A DNA stretch of 64,000 bases from Prorocentrum cordatum (lineage: Eukaryota; Sar; Dinophyceae; Prorocentrales; Prorocentraceae). The stretch is from NCBI GenBank assembly GCA_963575745.1, contig CAUYUJ010022424.1:35001-99000 (forward strand). Direction: 5' to 3'. This document shows, piece after piece, positions 45,001 to 51,132 of the stretch (position 1 is the stretch's first letter; the number at the start of each line of letters is the position of its first letter). Made by a program: the position numbers and the translations under genes. Below the pieces are notes generated by a model. The model was not told the DNA's origin and searched no databases. It saw only the letters and a program-made list of their open reading frames with translations.

Positions 45001-45698
45001 CCCGAGGCGACTCCGAGGCCACCCTGATGCGGGAAGCGGCGAGGTCCCTGCCGCCAGAGACGGCGAGAGCTGTACTTGGTTCTGCTGCGGACGCACTGTC
45101 GCAGACCACCCAGCGGGCAGGCGGCTGCCACGATCCCGCAGAAACGGCCGCCTGGGAGACGACCCGACGGTGGCTCAGGGCATGGGCGCGGAGCGAGCTC
45201 CAGGTGAAAGCTGACAGGCCAGAGGACAACCAGCATGCTGGGGTACTGAGCGACGACGTCCATAAGGCGAGGCGCAAGAGCCAGGGCGTCCGCTTCAAGG
45301 CCATCGAGGAGGACCTCGTGCGGGGCCCCGAGCCCCCCCCCGACGCGGAGGAGGTGGACCTGGACGCAGTCGTCAACATCCCCAAGAAGCGGCGGAAGAA
45401 GAGCCCCAACCGGGGCAAGAAGGTGGAGACCCAGGGCCTGGTCAAGCCGGTCGCCCTGGGCCGCGCTCGTGCCTCCATCGCCCTGCCGGACCACCCGATG
45501 CTGGGAGGGGACGACTACGGCCGGTGGATCGAGGAGCAGAAGCGTGAGGCGCTGATGCTGCGACTGTCCGAGGGAACCCGCGCTGGCTACGAGACCGGCT
45601 GGAAGCAGTGGGGAGTCGCCCTGGCTGGAGGGACGCGACCGCGAGGAGCGGCACGCCAACGAGGAGGCACTGTTGGGCTTCGTCGTCGTGTTGGCTAA
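35946..45698 (+). CDS. Element ORF2: polyprotein with CCCH finger, MTase-like, RT, RNase H, second MTase-like
   Basis: 3,250 codons uninterrupted. Residues from ATG 35946: 1-400, Gag-like helical region; 422-441, CCCH finger (LCWDNSTWIGC, then CSHSH; spacing C-x8-C-x6-C-x3-H); 940-1150, cytosine-methyltransferase-like (REIFAGTGRWTQAM at about 942, APPCVSHCPW with Cys1014, and RTWWLASLGLYPY near the end); 1450-1530, acidic/basic low complexity; 2222-2495, RT with KRDASRAFKW (Asp2289), VFGWSGSPGEYM and KWLMDDGVLVEP (Asp2374, Asp2375); 2590-2705, RNase H with Asp2599, TDNMNV (Asp2651) and HNDIADWLSR (Asp2701); 2770-3010, a second C5-methyltransferase-like module (LELGSPLGTYGRAW at 2779 and RALSPEEVWIVQG at 2996). 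Residues about 3200-3225 (RLSEGTRAGYETGWKQWG) are the N-terminal core-binding part of the recombinase, completed in ORF3. The true start is uncertain, since ORF1 overlaps it. Confidence 0.85.
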   Translation: MGPVVRPQAPNIRSLFCYDQHVSDLGLPPGLTTAPARYAAGAREDSGGADPFGLVQPGAALDANTARMLHALEGVANARQGDKAAPRGTVAALGRAEELDVYLARGCGQLTVEVCDEVLGRELFYALRRTCEQNKALMLAVETPTTVSNRIAMACASLSFGGSSLDNLAPWSASVADFPTCKTIAFDRYSAPHDTKLEPRPRAPVVFDQWKRQAQNMTRFFGLVFGREHVKERLDCLETLARECEKDDHAFPPKFVYELWEELWATWCERLRDKKRGLLRMLQTDNPRKEDLKMVAFAPRPDGRPAFVFPNVFDLESPTGYYQEVVRPRQQRYLQTVLNDSMHGVRGAPGKAGEVRGGGEEPAAEPQEQRAGATPKRKPKAKAQPKASSARAAYPAGKRLNAQEIKLSVRHAPCDKQGKPLCWDNSTWIGCKKGTAGCSHSHELIKGLKDVHWTVQCQLLRRGGLRNATKIDPASVNGRIAQLRAQAKTEADSKRAAGAGAAESQPSKTGWAPPDEYAEVQCTELESELREAAQGPDATWLEDPRANSPALIGTSVCADEGALAQRKLLEAVQESGALDPVSHASDYMRSHVLARLACARGRGEELSVEQVLLEATSQGGPTLAAEASELLDRLGAKAGNLGADPDVIITPVRWDAEKSVGQGSVTVQGHTWRYLDYQDQLPLDECIAKRLQVAAGVSEERQCLPLHLAAAKLWVHLETPPDAQQVKDLALEIRRDLLEKATDAAAGLADAPPWISPREAEVRMHIHDAVHRDHDKDFRCVALFPCEALEEVVLRVWRADHWGHLDIDTVLPVGEPKQECHVIIHRGHMRVLHPPPGADGRRVADELIRTWATSGKDLKELPTMGWETYLASEEDGSPVVASKPPPCQHCRALAAQQQQRGRAAGGATAAVELPTEVECPDFGDLEPLRLRPAFAWGLRTREIFAGTGRWTQAMKNAGIATSESVEYFGQPLLGKDPRPQFDIRDPLVRERLYQEFSAPPGPDEANVLQFAPPCVSHCPWQLAAGGTRTFECPDGTGERQIEIDGNVFGEFACIGAKRGYEAGREFLIESSARDGRYPKLWDRPCMRALTRATGARVLAIDMCEWGLAPPDEPQHRYQKRTWWLASLGLYPYALILARRCTGHHMHRTLEGGLPYDLTDAQVEAYNLDARTRLSKAEASELINLSTKLSEAGEYYGLDSDGVTVTLPPDDKLIRVNQLIARAAPDNFHWARIDFRTKRHYSALPESQWALYFGKTPEGELRFTLGKQAPSNLEGGGRVPSGTPQLSAAAKGELGSAGFGLGLRGMRRTQHAGQYAPRLCAAWAAVLKAAAAGTAPEKLEQQIAAMDAEARALEEKLEGKVARAGRYDALEQEPPPSFQPPTCAGEGGGTADGATDEHSVKCGSLKQSANTCCPPHSIWRSSMEVEFDGGSKGHQGGGRSKGGYLERNEAEADGLSSKGEGRGEEEVEVETDGEPAITTWGGDEKRGGRRGGKRGGWKRNKARKREARETAARGGGGSGGGGDDDGDGDESPEEEEEENRRQKKAREAEDEASRASPVRVFVPQQGGQWVLLKGGPFEAGEVKARLRVAETLSGGFFDADQLYLFEYTEDDDTAGAYGPPLDDEEAVRPGEKLLLWATLKPPKEWTSWSPRWNRDQQPAPGATAQEGQRRVTARIAYRAAAAAAAPARSSGAAASSATGSGRQPAPTFSEVAAAAGGARASSVPPSSGGTSRSSGALMRVEEQLAEAQGQHARAASEGGDQELSAARVVGQLEIRRNEVQARRAARLEREARRREREDQRASSAPPEPHSPQVPTEAPPPPEAEEDPETTSEEMGRRVAEAHPGVACRGGVHKCNAARRFVKNFNDVRRGGKSHDLQHADILYLNGIGQISDVLMQAYPGADPTDPSLPPEPRQLGEILARYVEEHETLKLKMTSLGIPRDEQAGGGILDPIYVATEKTYVEEYEGRDVPSARSRSRRRSGGAAPSGGMKPPGGTPGDSESSASETMAPDTRGRLRARSPQDESRGRGSAPDPRDPGRRCGGPEVPPANTRRGAHQKGCAEAHQDESGSSPATPRPGTPEAKEYLHWCLEHAEFAPELVKEVTGLGNRLLLAAGSVEAAAARLREERELALGNPLGGVLDPEFGEALEEDHRLYLQEMASRGVPVRRQQPRRRTIAKPHASARDHALEMYAKAWKDTSYGAVLWATPEAEAALSASELIESPSGRVPKMLPDRTVSSEGRPIHDMRVANGDSPKELHPPALQPKHEALVRLSLWWSARHPGVPQVIAKRDASRAFKWHWVRDEDVAEFGTSLPGDAVGLTTRVIMIHCVMVFGWSGSPGEYMAFAWSAKWDHERRRPPDPAVNDTVRWSSKWLMDDGVLVEPLVGLRPWLSAADCDASMRRVWGDDAINVDKMAEEGTFQAEQLVWGLYLDVDKQRSRLPEPKCVKAAHLLAIDELRYGCRRVPIKVVQELRGSAQFWVATQPAIKPELPVIDRLLGGGLSAAWAEPRGSAEEVALAWDEWDQTLELLRVLFDAPEAWASTFEASFISCLGPRERLALPGAAARTRWTGGDATTTTIGSIDWGRAVAGSKAMPPHYMAVDAAPLLRQLEDVLSHPGAEKDWAIAIVELLAFVALAAARGSEWQGELVFYVTDNMNVRSWISKRRPKHPLARHLIRLVQRLEACYGFSATALYIRTYHNDIADWLSREEAKKVHSEFLRKGWTRIEPPEEWGKMLAEAKEHLLRLPGEDGPIAESALRHRALRTPAAVPRNLALTGRRGLELGSPLGTYGRAWEQLGGELTTGDSTGVDWIMRTLSMDPKGFEVEKLASSITRARPQVVVADAPGKLDLTRVVKVLRKLGYRVYDLEVVCTHYGDMTARARSLIVAGKGPAGVSLAGMRMPPARRCPHGVKHALKDKPSEGCHHWLDDEGSVTWDPAARGGSDPTLPKGIGHIKIAGTKQLVCSVDGPIGTVRWPAEGPGGPGGTLIHVPGRSGGRIRALSPEEVWIVQGGDEASWVQRRARGDSEATLMREAARSLPPETARAVLGSAADALSQTTQRAGGCHDPAETAAWETTRRWLRAWARSELQVKADRPEDNQHAGVLSDDVHKARRKSQGVRFKAIEEDLVRGPEPPPDAEEVDLDAVVNIPKKRRKKSPNRGKKVETQGLVKPVALGRARASIALPDHPMLGGDDYGRWIEEQKREALMLRLSEGTRAGYETGWKQWGVALAGGTRPRGAARQRGGTVGLRRRVG

Positions 45699-47370
45699 GG
45701 TGCTGAAGCGCACGGAGGGTACGGTAAAACAGAAGTTGTTCGCAGTGCGCTTCGCCCACCTCGTGGTCGGGCACCCAGATCCTCTACTCCACCGAGGCCG
45801 TCTTTGGTCCACGCTCGCCGGCCTCCGGAGAGGCCAGGGGCCGAGCGGGAGGAAGCGGCCAGTGACGCCTCGTATGCTCCTGTGGCTTCAGGGCTTCCTG
45901 AAGGACCAGACGGACCTCCCTGAGGCGGACACCGCTGTCCTGTGGGCCGCCGTGGCGGTGGCCTTCTTCTTCATGTTGAGGGCGTCCGAGTACCTGGTCC
46001 AGCCCGGGAAGACATGGAGTCGAGAGCGCGTTGTGCGTGGAGTGGACGTCACGGGCCGCAGTGGCGACAACAAGCCCTGTGCCTTCAAGGACGCGGTGGA
46101 GGCGGTGCTCCACATCACCTCCTCGAAGACCGACCAGTACAACGTGGGGTGCGTACGGAACCAGTACGAGACGGGCACATCATTGTGCCCCGTGGCAGCA
46201 CTCCGCCAGCTGGAGCGGCACTACCCGCAGAGGCTGCGGGGGAGCGAGGAGGAGCTCCCACTCTTCCGCTGGGCGAGCGGAGCGCCCATCCGTCGCGAGG
46301 AGGCGCAGCACTATCTGACGATCGCAGGGCTTGCCGCCGGGCTGCGGAAGGAGGAGATCGGCTCGCACAGCCTCCGCATCGGGGGCGCGACAGCGATGTA
46401 CCACGCCGTGGACGACTTGCAGCGCGTCAAGCGCTTCGGGCGCTGGGCCTCCGATAGCTTCCACGGGTACCTGTGGGAGAGCCACGAGCCCATGCGCGGC
46501 ATCTCGACCAACATGGCGACGGATGTGTCCGAGCTCACGGCGCCGCCGGCCCATGGGGCCGAGGGCGCGCGCCGTGCAGGCGGGAGCCCGACCCCGCTTT
46601 GGCCCAAAGCAGCGCTGACCATGACGACGCTCGCCGCTACGGCTGGCAGCGCAGACGGCTACGTGCTCAAGGTCAGCCCGGTGGAGAGTCAGAATCTGCT
46701 GATCCTCGTGCTCCCAGTCGGCTTGGGAGCTTGGGCGATGGCGGCGGGGGTGCTACTGGCAGCAGTGCTGCTGAGCGCTGCATGGCGGCGCGAGCAGCAG
46801 CGAAGGCGCAGAGGAGCGGCCCGCAGGCGCGGCAGCAGCTGCAGGCTCCGCGCCCCCTGCGCAGGCATGCTGTGCGCAGCGCTGGTGGCGACGGCGCTCA
46901 CGACAGCAGCCGGAGAGGTACAGAGCCGAGAAGTGGCGACTGTTGACGGCAAGGCCCAGGGGGCCATGCTTCGCTGGGAGCCGCAGATGGGTACGGTGGC
47001 GATCATTGTCCCGGTGGGGACGGCGATGAAGGTGGGTGCCGCGATCGCAGTGCTGCTTGCAGCAGGCATCGGGGTGATCGGTGGCTGCTGCTGCAAGATG
47101 GCCAAGGAGGATGAGGGTAGGCAGGGGCCAGCCGTGCAGCAGGCCGCCAAGCAGCAGACGCCCAAGGTGCATAAGCCTCCCAAGCAGCCGCAGAGGACGT
47201 TTTGCGACGCAGGGGTGATGGGCCCGGTGCACTACAATGGCGTGAGGTACGTGCACGAGACCCAGGGCTTCCGCCGGGCCAACGAGGTGACGCGGGAGAG
47301 GGCCCCGCCAGGGCACCGCGGGCCATCAGGATGGCCCCGTGGAGGGGAGCAGAGGCCGCACCGTGACTAG
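45673..47370 (+). CDS. Element ORF3: tyrosine recombinase with hydrophobic C-terminal tail
   Basis: The catalytic domain carries the full set expected for a tyrosine recombinase: Arg103 in MLRASEYL, Lys152 in SSKTDQYN, His232 and Arg235 in HSLRIGGATA, Trp258 in the His/Trp position, and nucleophile Tyr266 in RWASDSFHGYLW. Its N-terminal SAM-like domain begins in the end of ORF2 and must be joined across a +1 shift near 45615-45670. This may be programmed, an assembly error or damage. After the recombinase comes a tail not expected in the family, with hydrophobic segments at about 341-371 (LLILVLPVGLGAWAMAAGVL), 399-414 (MLCAALVATALTTAAG) and 443-475 (AIIVPVGTAMKVGAAIAVLL). It ends in a basic linker and a RTFCDAGVMGPVHYNGVRYV segment. 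The recombinase would integrate a circular DNA intermediate. Confidence 0.8.
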   Translation: MGFVVVLAKVLKRTEGTVKQKLFAVRFAHLVVGHPDPLLHRGRLWSTLAGLRRGQGPSGRKRPVTPRMLLWLQGFLKDQTDLPEADTAVLWAAVAVAFFFMLRASEYLVQPGKTWSRERVVRGVDVTGRSGDNKPCAFKDAVEAVLHITSSKTDQYNVGCVRNQYETGTSLCPVAALRQLERHYPQRLRGSEEELPLFRWASGAPIRREEAQHYLTIAGLAAGLRKEEIGSHSLRIGGATAMYHAVDDLQRVKRFGRWASDSFHGYLWESHEPMRGISTNMATDVSELTAPPAHGAEGARRAGGSPTPLWPKAALTMTTLAATAGSADGYVLKVSPVESQNLLILVLPVGLGAWAMAAGVLLAAVLLSAAWRREQQRRRRGAARRRGSSCRLRAPCAGMLCAALVATALTTAAGEVQSREVATVDGKAQGAMLRWEPQMGTVAIIVPVGTAMKVGAAIAVLLAAGIGVIGGCCCKMAKEDEGRQGPAVQQAAKQQTPKVHKPPKQPQRTFCDAGVMGPVHYNGVRYVHETQGFRRANEVTRERAPPGHRGPSGWPRGGEQRPHRD

Positions 47371-47413
47371 GGCGCGGGCTGCCGCCGGCCAGCGGCCGAG
47401 CGGGCAGCAGGGG

Positions 47414-47900
47414 ACCGCCGCCGGCAACCGCCGTGCGAGCGGCCACGTGGCGCCGGCTGAGTTCAGCCTGGCGCCCGCATCAGCTTCGTACTTGCGAACG
47501 GCTGGGCGCGCGCCGCGGCCAGGCTGCCCGTGGGCAGGCGCCGCGCCGGCCTGGCACCCGGCAGTGCCGCCAAGGGGGCAGCAGTGGCGGCTTCGAGGGA
47601 GCGCCGGCGGCTAGCCCAGCCAGGGCTGCCGCGCGGGGCGCGTGGGAACCACCGCCGCCGGCATACGCCGCGCGAGCGGAAGCGCGGCGCCGGCTGAGTT
47701 CAGCCTGGCGCCCGCGCTCAACTTTGCGCTTGCGAGCAGCTGGGCGCGGCGCGGCGGCAGCTGGCGCCTGAGGGCAAGAGCGCCGGCCGGCCCGGCAACC
47801 GGCAGTGCCGTCATGGGGGACGGCGGTGGCGGCTACGGGGGCGCCGGCAGTCAGCCCAGCCAGGGCTGCTGCATAGGGCGCTCGAAGAACCACCGCGGGC
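47414..47900 (+). repeat. 237-bp tandem duplication in the element 3' region
   Basis: ACCGCCGCCGGCA begins at 47414 and again at 47651. The copies share GGCGCCGGCTGAGTTCAGCC, GGCAGTGCCG and AGCCCAGCCAGGGCTGC, with moderate divergence. The region is non-coding and lies between ORF3 and repeat B1. Confidence 0.75.
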
Positions 47901-48057
47901 GCCGGCGGCCTGCCGCCCTGCGCCTGCGGACCCACCTTGCTGGGCAGACGCGGCGGCCTGCCGCGGATGCCAGGACTGTTCTACGCCGACAAGGTCGGCG
48001 GCTACGCGTCCCACTACAGCCAGTTCGGCGTGGTGGAGCGCTCGCAGGGGGAAGAAG

Positions 48058-48260
48058 GCGGCGTGGCCCGCTGCGCGTGGCCGAAGACGGCGCCGGCGCG
48101 TGGAGCGCCGGGCGCCAGCGCAGGGAGCGGCACGGCCCCTTTGGCAAAAAGGGTCGCCATCATCATCTGAGCCGTGCACGTCCCTCTTTTCCTCCCTCTT
48201 GAGCCCCTGCCTACTAGGCTCAAGAGATTTTAGTTTACCAGTGCTGCTTGAGGGGATATC
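48058..48260 (+). repeat. Split direct repeat B1
   Basis: 203 bp from GCGGCGTGGCCCGCTGCGCG to GCTTGAGGGGATATC. It matches B2 with one visible difference (GGGTCGCCATC versus GGGTCGTCATC). It is directly joined to A2 with no intervening base, as expected for the internal copy of a circle junction. Confidence 0.9.
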
Positions 48261-48421
48261 TAGGATGTTTGGTAAAACTGATGGATCTCCCCGACTCCAG
48301 AACTGGCGCGGGCTTCCACTTGCGGTTCCCTTGCTCCTGCCCTTGCCTCTTGCTCGCCCTTTCTCTCTCCCTCTCTCTTCACCGCCGCTCCGCGGCTCAA
48401 GCCTTTCTAAGGCCAAGCTGG
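48261..48421 (+). repeat. Split direct repeat A2
   Basis: 161 bp, the internal copy of the left terminus (A1). An 85-bp spacer (48422-48506) separates it from B2. Confidence 0.9.
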
Positions 48422-48506
48422 CCCACCCTGGGAGCCCCGCAGGGCTCCCTACCCGCCCTTTTCTGGACTTTTACAGCGCCGCCTGGCACTACAGTGCCTC
48501 GGCGGC

Positions 48507-48709
48507 GCGGCGTGGCCCGCTGCGCGTGGCCGAAGACGGCGCCGGCGCGTGGAGCGCCGGGCGCCAGCGCAGGGAGCGGCACGGCCCCTTTGGCAAAAAG
48601 GGTCGTCATCATCATCTGAGCCGTGCACGTCCCTCTTTTCCTCCCTCTTGAGCCCCTGCCTACTAGGCTCAAGAGATTTTAGTTTACCAGTGCTGCTTGA
48701 GGGGATATC
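48507..48709 (+). repeat. Split direct repeat B2 (right end of the element)
   Basis: 203 bp matching B1. It ends at GGGGATATC; host helicase sequence resumes at 48710 with CACGATGGCC (minus strand GGCCATCGTG, residues AIV). Confidence 0.9.
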
Positions 48710-49880
48710 CACGATGGCCATGGGCTCGGACGTCTGACCTGCCTCGCCCAAGAGGTAGATGAGGAACTTCTTGTCCCAAAGGTCAGTTCCCGCCTCGTGC
48801 GCGGCCGGGATGAGCTTCGCCTCGGTCGCGATCTCTGCCCGAGACTTAAGGAACCAGTGCGCGTGGTCCGTAGAGACCTCGCCTTCCGGGACGTTGTGCG
48901 TTTCGGCGTACTTGGCGACAGGGGGGGCCTCCCTGGCGGCGCTGCCCTTTACCTTGTCCTCGCGCGCGAGGCGCGCGGCCAAGCGAGGGAACAGGTCACC
49001 GCAGCCCGGGGCCAGGTTCTTCCCGATCTGCTCCGCCAGGTTGCCCATGGAGCCGCCGGCGCCGCCGAGGCACCCCGCGCCCCATCCCGGGGCGAGACGC
49101 GACATGTAGGCATCCGCTATGCAGGCCGCGACCTTGGTCTTACCTGTGCCGGGCGGCCCGCGGCACAGGGTGAGGGGTGAGTTCTGGGTCGCAAGCGCGC
49201 AGCGACGCTGAGCGTCGTTGGTGCGGCGCAGGTTGCAGGTGCGTTCCAGGTGCTCCTCCTTCAGGACAGGCAGCAATCATTGAAAGACGCAGCCGGGGGA
49301 CTCGTCAGCCTGCTGGAGCGTCAGGGGCGGTTCGGCCGTGCGCCGGCTGGCGCCGGGCTGGTCGGGGTCGTCGATCATGCGTTCCAGCGTCGCCGAGGCC
49401 TGCGAAAGCAGTCGGTCCGCTGCTACGCCTTGCTCGGGCACGGACAAGGCGCCAACCTTGTCGTCGCGCCCCTCGCGTCGGCAGACGAGCGCCCAGACTA
49501 TGGCCGGGAGGGCGGTGCCCCGCAGGGCGGCCCTCTCGCACCCGGCCGAGAAGAATTCCCGGATCGCGGCGTTGACCTTCTCGAATTGGGCAACCCTCGT
49601 GGCGCGGTCGACCCTGTAGTAGGGTTGGCCAGGGGCTGGTCTTCTGACTGCGGCGTCGCTGTCGTGGAAAGGCCCCTTTCTTCCTGGCGTCGTAATGGAC
49701 CAGGGCTACGCCAGAGGGGCAACGCCGGTCGGTGCCCGAGACCTTGGCGCCAGGGGCTGGGGGCCAGACAGGAGTCATCTCAGCCGAGAAGTCCACCGTT
49801 GGCGAGGTCTTGGAGATCATGAAGAAGTTCGGGGCGCCGGCCGCCATGTCGCGCTCCGCCCACCCCATGGCCCACATCTT
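48710..49880 (-). pseudogene. UPF1-like SF1 helicase, N-terminal half (broken)
   Basis: Reading the minus strand: an upstream region with AGAPNFFMISKTSPTVDF and SGTDRRCPSGVALVHYDARK, a frame change near 49675, then VDRATRVAQFEKVNAAIREF. An in-frame TGA lies at 49277-49279, followed by RTNDAQRRCALATQ (Q-motif region) and LCRGPPGTGKTKVAACIADA (Walker A, about 49137-49160). Next are a Ser/Asp/Lys-rich stretch and LLGEAGQTSEPMAIV, the motif II position (usually DEAxQ; here the Asp is Gly), stopping at the insertion boundary. Motifs III-VI are at 31.3-32.4 kb. The frame change and the TGA could be introns or errors, but with the 16-kb insertion and the altered motif II this looks like a disabled copy. 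Confidence 0.75.
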
Positions 49881-49899
49881 GTCACACTTTTTGATCTGC

Positions 49900-50690
49900 G
49901 GGGCGAGAGCGAACCTCTACCGCTGAAAGCTAAGCGGGACGCGCATAGCTTTAATTGACAGAGACAGGGCGGAAGAAGGCGGGGCCTCACGCGGCCGGGA
50001 GAGGGCGAAGCCCCGGGATCAGGCGGTGCCGAAGTTGATGTGCAGGAAACGGTGCACCTTGGACAGGAGCCCGGCGGTGAAGTTCCGGGAGGAAGAAAGC
50101 CAACGGTGGTGCCGTCAGCGGCGCTTCGAGAACACCAACCTCACAAACTGCGGGAGAGGACGCGCCGCGTCACCAGGTCGACGTCCGAGAGGAAGAGAAG
50201 CACCACTGAGCCGGAGCGCAACGTTGTGCCACCAAAGTGGTGCCAGCCGTGGTAGTCCAATCCACGAACATGGGGATCCGCAGCCTGAGGCGCGGCAGCC
50301 AGGCGAACAATCGCCGGCCCAACGGGCCAGAGGCGTGCTAAGATCTCCGGTAACTGGTTAACAATTCTCTAGTTCGCGCGCGCGGGACGGCCCCTGGGGG
50401 TCCCCGGACGAAAAGTACCCCGGGCGATCCCCGACCGATCCCCGGGAGACTCCCCCAGAGCGCTCCAGGAGCGCTCCATGAGCGCACCAACAGGGCTCCG
50501 AGACGTCCCCGAGAGCCCCAAGAAAGGCCAAGAGGCCCCCAAGAGGCCCCCAAGATGGTACACGAGGGGTCCGACATGCCACAAGATCGCTCCAAGACGC
50601 CCAAGATAGCCCCCAGACGCCCCAAGAGGCCTCCAAGAGCACTCCCAAGAGGGCCCCCGGAGGCAAAATTCATTGTTTTTCCTTAGGTTT
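49900..50690. other. Unassigned sequence with short CCCCAAGAGGC-type repeats
   Basis: 49900-50380 shows no recognisable gene. About 50395-50665 is a degenerate short repeat built on CCCCAAGAGGCCC and GAGCGCTCC units, with open frames on the minus strand that give Gly/Leu-rich repetitive peptides. Confidence 0.35.
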
Positions 50691-51039
50691 TTGAAAGATG
50701 TTGGAGCTTCCACCTTTTCGGCTTCCTGGGCGATTGGGGGCCGATGCATCCCCCTCTATGCCCATCCCACCCTGTCGTTGCCCCCGATCTTGGCAGTCCC
50801 GGGTCCCAGATGCGGGCCCCCTTGGTGCCGAAAACTGCGCGAAGACCTCAGGCCCGACCCCTCCGAAAATCGCTGGCGGGCTGGCCACACCGAGGCCCTC
50901 TTGGCTGGCCCGCGGCCGACGGCGGCGCGCCTGCACGGAGGGCGCGCTCCACGCGGCGCCGCCGCCGCCGACGGCCACGGCTGGCTCCCCGAAGGCGTCG
51001 TCGCCGTCGCCGGCCACCGCCTCGCGCGAGGGGCCGAGG

Positions 51040-51122
51040 CACTCCTCCTCCTCCTCCTCCTCCTCCTCCTCCTCCTCCTCCTCCTCCTCCTCCTCCTCCT
51101 CCTCCTCTTCCTCCTCCTCCTC
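51040..51122 (+). repeat. (CTC)n microsatellite
   Basis: Near-pure CTC run directly upstream of the endonuclease domain of the second non-LTR element. The frame reads through it as poly-Ser. Confidence 0.95.
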
Positions 51123-51132
51123 AGCCGCCGCT

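Larger units (their letters stand above)
32373..48709 (+). mobile_element. Giant DIRS-order (tyrosine-recombinase) retrotransposon, 16.3 kb
   Basis: Bounded by split direct repeats: A1 32373-32533, B1 48058-48260, A2 48261-48421, B2 48507-48709. This A1 - ORFs - B1 A2 B2 layout is the one described for PAT- and Ngaro-like elements of the DIRS order. It encodes RT and RNase H (42.6-44.1 kb), methyltransferase-like domains, and a tyrosine recombinase (45.5-46.5 kb) instead of a DDE integrase. Known DIRS-order elements are mostly several kb long; this one is far longer and carries extra domains. It lies antisense within a helicase gene with no target duplication. By eye A1/A2 and B1/B2 differ at one base each, implying a young insertion. 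Confidence 0.85.

Noticed and set aside
48449-48709. Extension of the helicase N-terminal frame into sequence with DVHGSDDDDDPF
   Set aside because: Reverse translation of repeat B2; the host gene stops at 48710.
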